From Mesohalobacter halotolerans (GTDB taxonomy: Bacteria; Bacteroidota; Bacteroidia; Flavobacteriales; Flavobacteriaceae): a DNA stretch of 64,000 nt. Within the stretch, counting starts at the first letter, position 1; every line of letters starts with the position of its first letter. Both the position numbers and the translations under genes were made by a program. A model generated the notes under the pieces. That model did no database searches, was not told the DNA's origin, and worked only from the letters and a program-made list of their open reading frames with translations. This document shows, piece by piece, positions 40,145 through 48,927 of the stretch. The stretch spans positions 1-64,000 of the forward strand of contig NZ_SWMU01000003.1 of the NCBI RefSeq assembly GCF_006120725.1, written 5' to 3'.

Positions 40145-40552
40145 TTATTCAGCCTGCCATGCTTTAGAAGTGCGGTAAACCACACCTTTAAAAATAGCAA
40201 CGATTTTATCTTGACAAGTGATGTTGACGTAATTAAAACCCAGTTTATTTTTATTGATATCCAATTGAGTTTCGGCAATGATATAGTCTCCCTCGTGCAA
40301 AGCTTCAATGTGATTAATAGAAGTTTCAATAGAAACTGAAAATCGTCCGTGGGTGTTAGAAGCAAAACCAAAGGCCGTATCGGCCAAAGCGTAAGTTATG
40401 CCTCCGTGAGCTTTTTGCATAGAATTGAGCATTTCTTGTCGAATACGCAATCCTAATTTGCAATAGCCTAATTTGACGTCTAAAATTTCAACACCTAGCC
40501 ATTGTGAAAAAGGATCTAAAGACAACATTTTTTTCGGAATTTCCGTGGACAT
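40145..40552 (-). CDS. PaaI-type hotdog-fold thioesterase
   Basis: A 135-residue single hotdog domain: FSQWLGVEILDVKLGYCKLG, then the signature MQKAHGGITYALADTAFGFA, in which HGG(I/V)..ALAD holds the active-site helix and Asp. SIETSINHIEALHEGD follows as the second conserved block. This PaaI/YigI-type family hydrolyses acyl-CoA thioesters, often in phenylacetate or CoA salvage contexts. An enoyl-CoA hydratase of the PaaG type lies 3 kb away, but no paa cluster is seen, so the substrate is unknown. Confidence 0.88.
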   Translation of the reverse strand: MSTEIPKKMLSLDPFSQWLGVEILDVKLGYCKLGLRIRQEMLNSMQKAHGGITYALADTAFGFASNTHGRFSVSIETSINHIEALHEGDYIIAETQLDINKNKLGFNYVNITCQDKIVAIFKGVVYRTSKAWQAE

Positions 40553-40608
40553 AGTTTTAAAACATTAAATTTGAGTCAAAGATAGTTTGAATTCTATAAA
40601 TAGAAGTA

Positions 40609-41205
40609 TTGAAAGCAAAGCCAAACTTAACCCGCTGTCAGTGGGCTACAAAACATTCTCTAGAAGAACATTACCACGACACAGAATGGGGTGTTCCGGT
40701 GTATGACGATCAAAAATTATTTGAAATGCTATGCTTAGAAAGTGCGCAAGCCGGTTTAAGCTGGTTGACCGTTTTACAAAAAAGAAAAAATTACAAAAAA
40801 GCTTTTCAAAATTTTGACATTGTGAAAGTCGCAAGTTTCTCAGATAAAAAAGTCGAAGAACTGCTTCAAGATAAAGGTATCATAAGAAATCGACTAAAAA
40901 TCAAAGCCTTTATCAATAATGCCAATTGTGTTTTAGACATTCAGAATAAATACGGAAGTCTTACTGAATTTTTATGGAGTTTTGTAAACCATCAACCTAT
41001 CCAGAATGCTTTCAAATCTTCATCTGATGTCCCTGCTAAGACTGAAGTTTCTAATATAATGAGCAAAGATTTAAAGAAAAATGGGTTTAAATTTTTAGGC
41101 TCAACCACTTGTTATGCGTTTATGCAAGCAGTTGGTATGGTTAATGACCACACGACAAATTGTTTTAGATACAAAGTGATTAAATCCCTAAATCTACACC
41201 CATGA
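40609..41205 (+). CDS. tag: DNA-3-methyladenine glycosylase I
   Basis: A 198-residue protein matching Tag throughout: RCQWATKHSLEEHYHDTEWG VPVYDDQKLFEMLCLESAQA GLSWLTVLQKRKNYKKAFQN. The Cys near residue 10 and the later histidines (NDHTTNCF) form the zinc site of the family. The catalytic Glu is in LCLESAQAGLSW. It removes 3-methyladenine from alkylated DNA. No ATG exists in the needed place; TTG at 40609 is the best start (MKAKPNLTRC). Its end overlaps the convergent uppP gene by 26 bp. Confidence 0.93.
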   Translation: MKAKPNLTRCQWATKHSLEEHYHDTEWGVPVYDDQKLFEMLCLESAQAGLSWLTVLQKRKNYKKAFQNFDIVKVASFSDKKVEELLQDKGIIRNRLKIKAFINNANCVLDIQNKYGSLTEFLWSFVNHQPIQNAFKSSSDVPAKTEVSNIMSKDLKKNGFKFLGSTTCYAFMQAVGMVNDHTTNCFRYKVIKSLNLHP

Positions 41206-41974
41206 CCCAACTTACTAGTAAAAAAATAATACCAATTCCAATTCTATAAAACCCATAATGCTTAAACCCATAAGCCGCGACTAACTTGATAAATATTTTA
41301 ACTGCTATAAAAGCACTGATAAAGGCTACTATCACACCAATGCATAAGACTAAAATTTCATAACTCGTAAAAGAAACTGGCGTTTTATACAAATCGTAAC
41401 CTGTTGCCGCAATCATAGTTGGGACAGCCAACAAAAATGAAAACTCTGTGGCTTGGGTTTTATTAAATTTATTAAACACACCACCAACAATAGTCGCTGC
41501 GGCTCGTGATGTTCCCGGAACCATTGACAAACACTGAAACAAGCCTATAAAAACCGCATTTTTTATAGGAATCCGACTTAAATCAACAACTTGTGTTTCT
41601 TTGGTAACTACTTTTTTGTCTATAAGTATCAGTATAACACCACCAATGATTAAAGCCAAGGCAACTACTGTTGGATTAAAAAGGTAACTTTTAATAACAT
41701 CATAAGCCAATAACCCTATAATAGCTGTTGGAATAAAAGCTGCCATCAATTTTATATAAATGGTGATACCTTGTAAAAAACGCTTGTAATACAATCCAAC
41801 AATAGCCAAAATCGCACCGATTTGAATCGATACTATAAATGTGTCTACAAAACCACCGTCTTCGGTAATACCTAATGCGGCCTTAGTTAAAATCATATGG
41901 CCTGTAGAAGAAACAGGTAAAAATTCTGTTAAGCCTTCTATAATAGCAATGACAATGCTTTCAATAATAGACAT
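41180..41974 (-). CDS. uppP: Undecaprenyl-diphosphatase
   Basis: A 264-residue protein with about eight membrane spans, BacA/UppP family. IEGLTEFLPVSSTGHMILTK (residues about 13-32) holds the (E/Q)xxxE plus PSS-type motif (here PVSS), and VPGTSRAAATIVGG at about 157-170 is the conserved PGxSR motif. The enzyme dephosphorylates undecaprenyl diphosphate, recycling the lipid carrier for peptidoglycan and other wall polymers; it also gives bacitracin resistance. Length is normal. It ends tail to tail with tag. Confidence 0.95.
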   Translation of the reverse strand: MSIIESIVIAIIEGLTEFLPVSSTGHMILTKAALGITEDGGFVDTFIVSIQIGAILAIVGLYYKRFLQGITIYIKLMAAFIPTAIIGLLAYDVIKSYLFNPTVVALALIIGGVILILIDKKVVTKETQVVDLSRIPIKNAVFIGLFQCLSMVPGTSRAAATIVGGVFNKFNKTQATEFSFLLAVPTMIAATGYDLYKTPVSFTSYEILVLCIGVIVAFISAFIAVKIFIKLVAAYGFKHYGFYRIGIGIIFLLVSWVMGVDLGI

Positions 41975-42078
41975 AAAGGTGATTTTGAGCGCAAAGATAT
42001 TATTTTAGAAAATAGTGTTGTATGAAGCAATAAGAAAAATATCTTATATTTAAATATTAATTTTTGAAACCAACCAAC

Positions 42079-42561
42079 ATGTTTAAAATTAAAACCGAAT
42101 TTAAGTGGACTATCATCTTTATTTTAATGAGTCTGTTGTGGATTTATCTCGAGAAAATAACCGGCTTGCATCATGAATATATTGAACATCATCCTATTTA
42201 TACTAATCTCTACGCCATTCCAGCTATTATAATTTATGTTTTAGCTTTAAAGGAAAAAAAGAAAAAGTTTTATAACGGAAAGATGAGTTATAAAAATGCC
42301 TTTATAAGTGGGCTCATTTTAACTTTAATGATAAGCTTACTATCGCCCTTAAGTACTTATGTTTCTGTAGAATATATTTCTCCGGATTTTTTTAGTAATG
42401 CTATAGAAAAAAGTGTCGAAATCGAAATGATGACAAAGACCGAGGCACTCGAATACTTTAATACACAAAACTATATGCTTCAATCTTTAATGTTTGGACC
42501 TGTCTTTGGTATAATAACCACAGCTATTGTTTCCATTTTTGTGAGAAGCAAATCAAATTAA
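42079..42561 (+). CDS. DUF4199 family membrane protein
   Basis: ATG at 42079 gives 160 residues (MFKIKTEFKWTIIFILMSLL); a TTG five codons upstream is less likely. Four hydrophobic segments are seen: 9-27, 43-60, 78-100 and 138-155. YNGKMSYKNAFISGLILTLM and the C-terminal FGPVFGIITTAIVSIFVRSK are the characteristic blocks of DUF4199, a family almost confined to Bacteroidota with no known function. The next gene begins 2 bp after its stop, so the two form an operon. Confidence 0.85.
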   Translation: MFKIKTEFKWTIIFILMSLLWIYLEKITGLHHEYIEHHPIYTNLYAIPAIIIYVLALKEKKKKFYNGKMSYKNAFISGLILTLMISLLSPLSTYVSVEYISPDFFSNAIEKSVEIEMMTKTEALEYFNTQNYMLQSLMFGPVFGIITTAIVSIFVRSKSN

Positions 42562-42563
42562 AA

Positions 42564-43067
42564 ATGGCAAAAACAATTTTCTATGAAAAGCAAAATACCA
42601 TTGTAGTTTGGGTGGTATGTATAATTGTATTAGCTATCATTTTAACTTTTGGTTTTTTTGGAGATAACATCACAAACGACAAGAGTGACAAAATGCCAGT
42701 ATTTTTTATTTATTTAAATGCAATTTTAATTTTAACCGCTTTCCTCCTATTCTACGACATGAAAATAAATTTAACTGATCAAATTTTATCGATTAAATTT
42801 GGGATTGGTGTTTTTAAAAAGCAATTCGAACTTGAAGATATAGACCAATCTAGTATAGACCTACACAAACCTTCTATGATAAATGGTATAGGATGGCGTT
42901 ATAACCTCAAAGGTGATATGTTGTTTAATACAAAATTTGGTACTGCTGTGCGATTTAAGTTGAAAAATAAAAGTAAATCTTATTCTGTAGTCACCTCAAA
43001 TTATGAAGAATTAAAAGAAAAATTGATGAAAGCTAAGGAAAGTAATTCTTTAGAAAAGAGTTCATAA
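42564..43067 (+). CDS. Two-span membrane protein, unknown function
   Basis: A 167-residue protein. Hydrophobic spans at about 13-33 (IVVWVVCIIVLAIILTFGFF) and 46-65 (FFIYLNAILILTAFLLFYDM) are followed by a roughly 100-residue soluble part with strands: LTDQILSIKFGIGVFKKQFE, LEDI, GIGWRYNLKGDMLFNTKFGT and AVRFKLKNKSKSYSVVTSN. The layout resembles small bacterial PH-like (YdbS-type) membrane proteins. It is co-transcribed with the DUF4199 gene. Confidence 0.75.
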   Translation: MAKTIFYEKQNTIVVWVVCIIVLAIILTFGFFGDNITNDKSDKMPVFFIYLNAILILTAFLLFYDMKINLTDQILSIKFGIGVFKKQFELEDIDQSSIDLHKPSMINGIGWRYNLKGDMLFNTKFGTAVRFKLKNKSKSYSVVTSNYEELKEKLMKAKESNSLEKSS

Positions 43068-43117
43068 AGTTTCATGTTTGAGGTTGTATTTGTATTTTTA
43101 AAACTAAAACTTACTTC

Positions 43118-43897
43118 ATGTCAAGCATCATAAAATCACAAAATCAAAATATAACTTATCTTTACCTCAACCGTCCTGAAAAGTTTAACAGCTTTAATCG
43201 TGAGATGGCCTTATCACTTCAAAAACATCTTGATGATTGTATCAGGGACAAAAATACAAGAGCTATTGTTTTGATTGGTAAAGGTAAAGCCTTTTGCGCG
43301 GGTCAAGATTTACAAGAAGTGACCAATCCTGATGAAAATCCAGGGTTTAAAAAAATTCTAGAAGAACATTACAACCCTATTGTGACCCGTATCAGAAACA
43401 TCGAAATACCCGTGATTGCTGCAGTTAACGGTGTTGCTGCTGGTGCTGGTGCCAATTTAGCTTTGTGTTGTGATATTGTCGTAGCTTGCGAAAAAGCCAG
43501 TTTTATTCAAGCCTTTAGTAAAATTGGTCTGATTCCGGATAGCGGTGGCACTTATTTTCTCCCAAGACTCGTCGGTTTTCAGCGTGCTTCAGCTCTAGCC
43601 ATGCTCGGTGATAAAATAGATGCTTTTGAAGCTGAACGCATGGGCATGATTTATACCTATTATTCTTCTGAAACCTTTGAAAAAGAAGTTGAAAAACTAG
43701 CCCAGCGTCTGGCCAATATGCCCACAAAAGCTTTGAGCTATATCAAAAAGGCCTTGAATCAAAGTCTTGAAAATGGCTTAGAAAACCAACTCGCTTTAGA
43801 GTCTAAATATCAAATTGCTTCTGCTCAAACCGACGATTATCAGGAAGGTGTCAATGCTTTTGTTGATAAACGACAACCTAAATTTAAGGGAAAATAA
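43118..43897 (+). CDS. paaG: Enoyl-CoA hydratase/isomerase, PaaG-like
   Basis: A 259-residue crotonase-fold protein: YLNRPEKFNSFNREM, GKGKAFCAGQDLQEV (oxyanion-hole block), IPVIAAVNGVAAGAGANLAL and GLIPDSGGTYFLPRLVG. The IPDSGGTYFLPR block with its Asp matches PaaG, the epoxyphenylacetyl-CoA isomerase, rather than ordinary hydratases, which have Glu pairs. Other paa genes are not in the window apart from a PaaI-like thioesterase, so a related beta-oxidation isomerase role is also possible. It stands alone and ends in a strong bidirectional hairpin. Confidence 0.85.
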   Translation: MSSIIKSQNQNITYLYLNRPEKFNSFNREMALSLQKHLDDCIRDKNTRAIVLIGKGKAFCAGQDLQEVTNPDENPGFKKILEEHYNPIVTRIRNIEIPVIAAVNGVAAGAGANLALCCDIVVACEKASFIQAFSKIGLIPDSGGTYFLPRLVGFQRASALAMLGDKIDAFEAERMGMIYTYYSSETFEKEVEKLAQRLANMPTKALSYIKKALNQSLENGLENQLALESKYQIASAQTDDYQEGVNAFVDKRQPKFKGK

Positions 43898-43898
43898 A

Positions 43899-43963
43899 AA
43901 TAGCGGTCTTAAAACATTTTGTCATTCTGAATTTAGTTCAGAATCTGTTTTGAGACCGCTATT
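43899..43963. terminator. Bidirectional terminator with nested hairpin
   Basis: AATAGCGGTCT (43899-43909) pairs with AGACCGCTATT (43953-43963), and AAAACA with TGTTTT. ATTCTGAA...TTCAGAAT forms a second hairpin inside. It serves paaG (+) and proA (-), which converge here. Confidence 0.8.
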
Positions 43964-43984
43964 AGACTTATAATTTAACAGAGT

Positions 43985-45184
43985 CTAAGCTCTCACGTGG
44001 CCATCACCATAAACATAATATTTGTTGGTGACCAATTGTTTTAGACCTAATGGTCCTCTGTGGTGTAATTTATCTGTTGAAATAGCCAACTCAGCACCAA
44101 CACCCATTTGACCGCCATCTGTAAAACGAGACGAGGCGTTGTGATAAACTGCTGCTGAATCAATTTGTTCCATAAATTGAGCCGCTTCTTCTGCATCTTC
44201 AGTAATAATTACGCTGGAATGCTTACCTGAATAGGTATTAATTTTTTCTACAGCTTCATCAAAACTTTTGACTGATGATATTAGTATTTTTAAAGCTAAA
44301 AACTCTTCAGACCATACCTCTTCATTATCGATTTTAGATTTGTCTTTAAGGATATCAGAAATCTTACCATCTGTAACAACTTCTACTTTATGAGTTTTCA
44401 TCACATTTGCTAGGTCTGCAATTTTAGCCTCAAAATCAGGTAAATTTTCATTAATTAATACCTTATCTAAAGCATTGCATCCGGAAATTTTATCTGTTTT
44501 TGCATTTACGACTACTTTTACTGCTTTTTCCCAATTGGCGTGTTCAGATATGTATAGGAAGTTATTACCACGACCACTAATTAAAACAGCGCAAGCCGCA
44601 TGTGTTTTTACAAATTCTATTAAACGCTCTCCGCCTCTTGGGACAATTAAGTCTAATTTTTCAGTTGGATTTCTTAAAAATTCTTGTGTTTCTTGCCTAT
44701 TGATGTGCATCAATTTTATCCAATCTTTAGACAAGCCGTTTTCTTCGAGTGCTTTGTGCCAACATTCTTCTAAGATGATGTTGGAGTTTACCGCCTCTTT
44801 ACCACCTTTAAGCAATATTTTGTTATTGGCTTTAAAGGCTAATACAGCCGCTTCAATGGTTACATCTGGTCGAGATTCGTAAATGATTAAAATTGTACCG
44901 AAAGGATCGGTTTTATTGACAATTTTTAAACCACTTTCCAGTGTGGTATCTGAAATCACATTTCCTACAGGGTCGTCTTGTTCTTTCACTTCTTTGATGG
45001 CTTGTATCATGCCATCAACTTTTTTGTCGTCAACGACAAGTCGATCATATAGAGCTTGATCATCTCTATTGAATGCCTCCAAATCTTTTTTGTTGGCTTT
45101 TATAATATCTTGGCGTTTATCTTCTATGATATTCATCATAGACTGTAAAACATTGTTTTTAGTTTTGGTATCTAATAATTTCAT
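43985..45184 (-). CDS. proA: Glutamate-5-semialdehyde dehydrogenase (gamma-glutamyl phosphate reductase)
   Basis: A 399-residue ALDH-fold enzyme: IIYESRPDVTIEAAVLAFKA NNKILLKGGKEA, IVPRGGERLIEFV, and the Cys region KTDKISGCNALDKVLI, in which Cys is the acyl-binding nucleophile. YHNASSRFTDGGQMGVGAEL AISTDKLHHRGPLGL follows near the end. It reduces gamma-glutamyl phosphate to glutamate semialdehyde with NADPH, the second step of proline synthesis. It is last in the minus-strand operon proC-proB-proA, 18 bp after proB. Confidence 0.95.
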   Translation of the reverse strand: MKLLDTKTKNNVLQSMMNIIEDKRQDIIKANKKDLEAFNRDDQALYDRLVVDDKKVDGMIQAIKEVKEQDDPVGNVISDTTLESGLKIVNKTDPFGTILIIYESRPDVTIEAAVLAFKANNKILLKGGKEAVNSNIILEECWHKALEENGLSKDWIKLMHINRQETQEFLRNPTEKLDLIVPRGGERLIEFVKTHAACAVLISGRGNNFLYISEHANWEKAVKVVVNAKTDKISGCNALDKVLINENLPDFEAKIADLANVMKTHKVEVVTDGKISDILKDKSKIDNEEVWSEEFLALKILISSVKSFDEAVEKINTYSGKHSSVIITEDAEEAAQFMEQIDSAAVYHNASSRFTDGGQMGVGAELAISTDKLHHRGPLGLKQLVTNKYYVYGDGHVRA

Positions 45185-45202
45185 AATTTGTATTGTATTT
45201 AA

Positions 45203-45973
45203 TTAAACAGAAAATTTAGTGCCAACTTTTTTGCCATTTAAAATATCTAAAATGATGTCTTCATCTTTACCATTAGCAATATAAGTTGGTATATTTTTAC
45301 AGGCAGTTTCCTTAGCAATCCTTAATTTGGACTCCATACCACCACGACCTTCGCCTTCACCTTTTTCAGACTCCTGAACGTATTTTTCAACATTTTCGTG
45401 GACTTTTACTTCGTTTAAAAGTTTTGAACTATCGTGTTTTGGATGTCCGGTATATAAGCCATCAATATCTGTGAGCATAATCATGGTATCTGCGTTTACC
45501 AAATCTGCAACTAGACTTGCTAGTTCATCATTATCTGTAAACATAGACATAGATAGAGATACAGCATCATCTTCATTTGCAATTGGAATAATGCCTTCTT
45601 TTAAAAGCCCTTCATAACAATTAATCATGTTTTGACGGTATTTACCAGGAGCAAAATCTCTTTTGGTCGCCAAAACTTGAGCACATCGCATACCATAATC
45701 GTGAAACATCGTGTAATAATGACGCATCATTCTGGGTTGACCTACTGATGAATAAATTTGTCGTCTAACAGAAGGATTTTCTTCATCACTTCTACCCAAA
45801 ACTTCTTTACCGGCAATAGCTGAACCCGAAGATACTAATATTGTAATGATATCCCGCTCATAAAGATAAGCAATTTGTCTGACTAAGTTTTTAAGTATTG
45901 GACCAACGATACGATTATTTCTATTTGTCATCACATTGGTACCAACTTTTACAACAATTCTCTTTTTAAACAT
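45203..45973 (-). CDS. proB: Glutamate 5-kinase, short form without PUA domain
   Basis: A 256-residue amino-acid kinase: RIVVKVGTNVMTNRNNRIVG at the start, VSSGSAIAGKEVLGR, IANEDDAVSL...FTDNDELASLVADLVNADT, LTDIDGLYTGHP, and GRGGMESKLRIAKETA. The E. coli enzyme has about 367 residues with a C-terminal PUA domain; here the protein ends after the kinase domain, as in other Bacteroidota. It makes gamma-glutamyl phosphate, the first and usually proline-inhibited step. Loss of the PUA domain may change allosteric control. The gene lies 11 bp after proC. Confidence 0.94.
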   Translation of the reverse strand: MFKKRIVVKVGTNVMTNRNNRIVGPILKNLVRQIAYLYERDIITILVSSGSAIAGKEVLGRSDEENPSVRRQIYSSVGQPRMMRHYYTMFHDYGMRCAQVLATKRDFAPGKYRQNMINCYEGLLKEGIIPIANEDDAVSLSMSMFTDNDELASLVADLVNADTMIMLTDIDGLYTGHPKHDSSKLLNEVKVHENVEKYVQESEKGEGEGRGGMESKLRIAKETACKNIPTYIANGKDEDIILDILNGKKVGTKFSV

Positions 45974-45984
45974 AATTGTGATTT

Positions 45985-46785
45985 TTATTCGCCTAATTCT
46001 ACAGCTCTGTTAAAAGCGGCATAAGCGGCATCTTTAATAAGTTCTTTTACATTGTTGTCATCCATTGAGTCAAGTGCAGCTCGAGTTGTACCTCCTTTTG
46101 AGGCTACTCTATCCATCCATGTTTCGGGTGTAAGGTCGGAATCATTAAAAAGAGTGACTGCGCCTTCAAAAGTACTGCTTACCAGGACTTTTGAATCGTT
46201 ATCAGAAAAGCCCATTTTTTTTGCTGCTTCAAGCATAGATTGCATAAAATAGAAAATGTAGGCTGGACCACTTCCGGAAATTCCAGTAGACTTATTGATA
46301 AAGTCTTCATCTTTAACATGAATAGACTCTCCAGTAGTATCTAATAGGTTTCGAACCATTAAAAGTTCTACGCGAGAGACTGTATCTGATTCTGTAAATG
46401 ATGTGACACCTTTACCAACTTTAGCAGGTAAATTGGGCATTGTCCTCACCACTTTACTGACACCTAGCAAGTCTTGAATTTTATTGATTGTTACGCCAGC
46501 CATGAGGGATACAAAAATTTGCTGGTCGTTTAGATGAGGTTTGATTTTCTCAAATAAATCTTCACAGTGATAGGGTTTTACCGCAATAAAAACGATGTCA
46601 GCATTAGGCAGACAATCTTCAATTTTTTCATAAACGTCAAATTGTTCTTCTTTTCTGAGCAATTCAATGGTTTCTTTAGACACATCGTGAATCATCAGCT
46701 TACGCCTATTGAGTAAAGAAGATTGTGCCATACCTTCAGAATAGGTTAAACCCATGTTTCCGGCACCAATAACAAGTACTTTCAT
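45985..46785 (-). CDS. proC: Pyrroline-5-carboxylate reductase
   Basis: A 266-residue enzyme. The N-terminal Rossmann motif VIGAGNMGLTYSEGM binds NAD(P)H. The P5CR signature is KSTGISGSGPAYIFYFMQSM LEAAKKMGFS, with the later MDRVASKGGTTRAALDSM block. It reduces P5C to proline, the last step of the pathway. It is first in the operon, so all three proline genes are transcribed together, in the order of decreasing pathway position. Confidence 0.95.
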   Translation of the reverse strand: MKVLVIGAGNMGLTYSEGMAQSSLLNRRKLMIHDVSKETIELLRKEEQFDVYEKIEDCLPNADIVFIAVKPYHCEDLFEKIKPHLNDQQIFVSLMAGVTINKIQDLLGVSKVVRTMPNLPAKVGKGVTSFTESDTVSRVELLMVRNLLDTTGESIHVKDEDFINKSTGISGSGPAYIFYFMQSMLEAAKKMGFSDNDSKVLVSSTFEGAVTLFNDSDLTPETWMDRVASKGGTTRAALDSMDDNNVKELIKDAAYAAFNRAVELGE

Positions 46786-46960
46786 ATTTTTATTTTAAAT
46801 ATTTAAACAATTAACCACAATGATTGTGCATTGTGGGGTAATTCAATAATAAATTTGATTAACACAGGAGTTAGATACCTCTTAAGCCACGCTATTGTTA
46901 AGCTAAGATTATTTCAAAGAAACATAAATTTATATATCAACACCTGACATAACGGCATAA

Positions 46961-46985
46961 AAAAACCTCAGTGAACTGAGGTTTT
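46961..46985 (-). terminator. Terminator of the OmpA-family gene
   Basis: AAAACCTCAGT and ACTGAGGTTTT form a perfect 11-bp stem with loop GA, followed on the minus strand by A/T-rich sequence. It lies 17 bases past the stop at 47002 and upstream of proC on the same strand. Confidence 0.8.
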
Positions 46986-47001
46986 GGTATATAGGAATTT
47001 T

Positions 47002-47841
47002 TTAAAGTTTTTTCATGCCTTGTTCTATCATATTATAAAACTGATCAAGTTTTGGTAATACGATTATCTTTGTACGTCTGTTTCTAGCTCTTCCTAATTT
47101 GTCATCATTAGATTCTAATGGGATATATTCTCCTCTTCCGGCTGCTACCATTCGGCTTGGATCTACCTCATATTCATTTTGAAGTACTCGTACGACAGAT
47201 GTTGCTCTTTTTGTACTTAAATCCCAATTATCTTCAAAACATTCTCTAGAAATAGGCACATTATCAGTATGTCCTTCAACCATAAATTCAAAATCTGGTT
47301 TAGCTTTGATGACTTTAGCAACTTTACCTAAGACTTCTTTTGCGCGCTCTGTAAGTTGATATTGACCACTACCAAATAATAGTTTGTCAGAAATAGATAC
47401 AAATACAACGCCTTTTTCGACATTGATTTGGATGTCTTCATCGTCCATATTACCTACTGCACTTTTGAGACTTGTAACTAATGCTAGAGTAACGCTGTCT
47501 TTTCGATTTATAGCATCGCGCATAGTTTTGATTTGAAGGTCTTTTTCCTTCATACTTTCAAGTGTCTTCTCTAAGTTTTCTGCACCCTTTTGTGTCAATG
47601 TAGTTAAATCGCCTTGTGTATTAATTAAAGCAGCATTAGTTTGTTTAAGTGTTTTAATCTGATCTTCATAAGAGGCTTTCATGGACTTTTTCTCGTCTTG
47701 ACAGACATTTAATTTCATCGCCGTGTTATCAAGCATGGCTTTAGTATCTTTATACTTATTCTCAACTTCAGCAAATTTTTTCTTGGAAACACAAGATGTT
47801 AAAACAATGGATAACATAATTAAGCTAACAAAAATTCTCAT
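47002..47841 (-). CDS. OmpA-family peptidoglycan-binding lipoprotein
   Basis: ATG at 47839-47841 gives 279 residues with lipoprotein signal MRIFVSLIMLSIVLTSC; a longer frame to 47874 adds 11 residues and no feature. Residues about 20-120 are coiled coil (KFAEVENKYKDTKAMLDNTA, KSMKASYEDQIKTLKQTNAA). Residues about 145-265 are an OmpA-like domain: FMVEGHTDNVPIS, NWDLSTKRATSVVRVL, MVAAGRGEYIPLESND and GRARNRRTKIIVLP. The Asp and Arg residues bind mDAP in peptidoglycan, so it tethers the outer membrane to the wall. It has its own terminator. Confidence 0.92.
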   Translation of the reverse strand: MRIFVSLIMLSIVLTSCVSKKKFAEVENKYKDTKAMLDNTAMKLNVCQDEKKSMKASYEDQIKTLKQTNAALINTQGDLTTLTQKGAENLEKTLESMKEKDLQIKTMRDAINRKDSVTLALVTSLKSAVGNMDDEDIQINVEKGVVFVSISDKLLFGSGQYQLTERAKEVLGKVAKVIKAKPDFEFMVEGHTDNVPISRECFEDNWDLSTKRATSVVRVLQNEYEVDPSRMVAAGRGEYIPLESNDDKLGRARNRRTKIIVLPKLDQFYNMIEQGMKKL

Positions 47842-47928
47842 AAATTCTAATATTTTAGGATGAATAATCAACAAAAATAATTAAATAAGGCTAATGCGTA
47901 CGGAGGATTAACATTAATTTAGTGTGAA

Positions 47929-48924
47929 CTATATCAATTTGTCATATTGTTTTTTTCCTAAAATGAAATATTCAAAAACAATTGAAAAAATAGAGTAATA
48001 TTTTAGGTTTTTAAAATGTTTTTTTCGCTTCTTAATTATTTTAGGGCTGTGTTTGTAAAAAGATAAGTGTGCTCTTAAGACTGCACCAATATGCCTAAAT
48101 TGACCTTTAAACAGAAATCTCACACAAGCCAAGGCATCCAGGATTAAGCGACCCAGTACAATTAAAACAAACCAGGGAGATGTCATGTTTTTTGCAATAT
48201 TAAAAATTGAATTTCTAAAATTTAGAAATGTTTTTTGAGGTTGAAAAGCATTTAAAGTGCCTCCTCCTAGATGATAAACACAGGAAAGGTGAGTATACCA
48301 TGCTTTAAATCCATGATTATAAGCCCGCCAACATAAGTCGATTTCTTCTTGGTGTGCAAAATACTTTTCGTCAAAAGCACCAATAGCCCAAAATACTTTA
48401 CGTTTAATTGCCAAACAGGCACCGCTCGCCCAAAAAATATGTACATCCTCATCATACTGACCGTTATCTCTCTCTAAGGTATCAAATATTCTACCTCTGC
48501 AATATGGATAAGCCCAAAGGTCTAAAAATCCACCAGCTGCACCAGCATACTCGAAATATTCCGGTTTATTGTAATCCAGTATTTTAGGCTGTACAATAGC
48601 TACATCCTTTTGGTTTTTAAAAGTTTTAATAATCGGATTTAACCAATTTTTGCTCACTAAAACATCATTGTTAAGCAAAATATAGATGTCTTCTTTGATA
48701 TGTTTTAAGCCTTGATTATATCCACCGGCATATCCTGCATTATAAGTATTAGATATGGTTTTAATGTTGGGATATTTGGTGTTTAAAAAAGACAATGAGT
48801 CGTCTGTCGAAGCGTTATCTACAACATAAATTTGAGCTTCTTTTGAATATTTAACTACACTGGGTAAAAAAGTTTCAAGTAGTTTTTTACCATTCCAATT
48901 TAATATAACGACAGCAATACTCAA
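47929..48924 (-). CDS. Glycosyltransferase family 2 (rhamnosyltransferase-like)
   Basis: A 331-residue GT2 enzyme: VVILNWNGKKLLETFLPSVV, YVVDNASTDDSLSFL, NAGYAGGYNQGLKHI and LLNNDVLVSKNWLNPII, where the DxD-like motif is NND. FWASGACLAIKRKVFWAIGA FDEKYFAHQEEIDLCWRAYN carries the acceptor-binding ED region. A C-terminal membrane-associated helix (WFVLIVLGRLILDALACVRF) follows. It probably adds a sugar to a surface polysaccharide or lipid-linked glycan at the inner membrane. No glycan cluster surrounds it. It is 3 bp after the next gene's stop. Confidence 0.9.
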   Translation of the reverse strand: MSIAVVILNWNGKKLLETFLPSVVKYSKEAQIYVVDNASTDDSLSFLNTKYPNIKTISNTYNAGYAGGYNQGLKHIKEDIYILLNNDVLVSKNWLNPIIKTFKNQKDVAIVQPKILDYNKPEYFEYAGAAGGFLDLWAYPYCRGRIFDTLERDNGQYDEDVHIFWASGACLAIKRKVFWAIGAFDEKYFAHQEEIDLCWRAYNHGFKAWYTHLSCVYHLGGGTLNAFQPQKTFLNFRNSIFNIAKNMTSPWFVLIVLGRLILDALACVRFLFKGQFRHIGAVLRAHLSFYKHSPKIIKKRKKHFKNLKYYSIFSIVFEYFILGKKQYDKLI

Positions 48925-48927
48925 AAT

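Noticed and set aside
40609-40700. Later start for tag
   Set aside because: Later starts would remove the RCQWATKHSLEEHYHDTEWG block that holds conserved residues, so the TTG start is kept.
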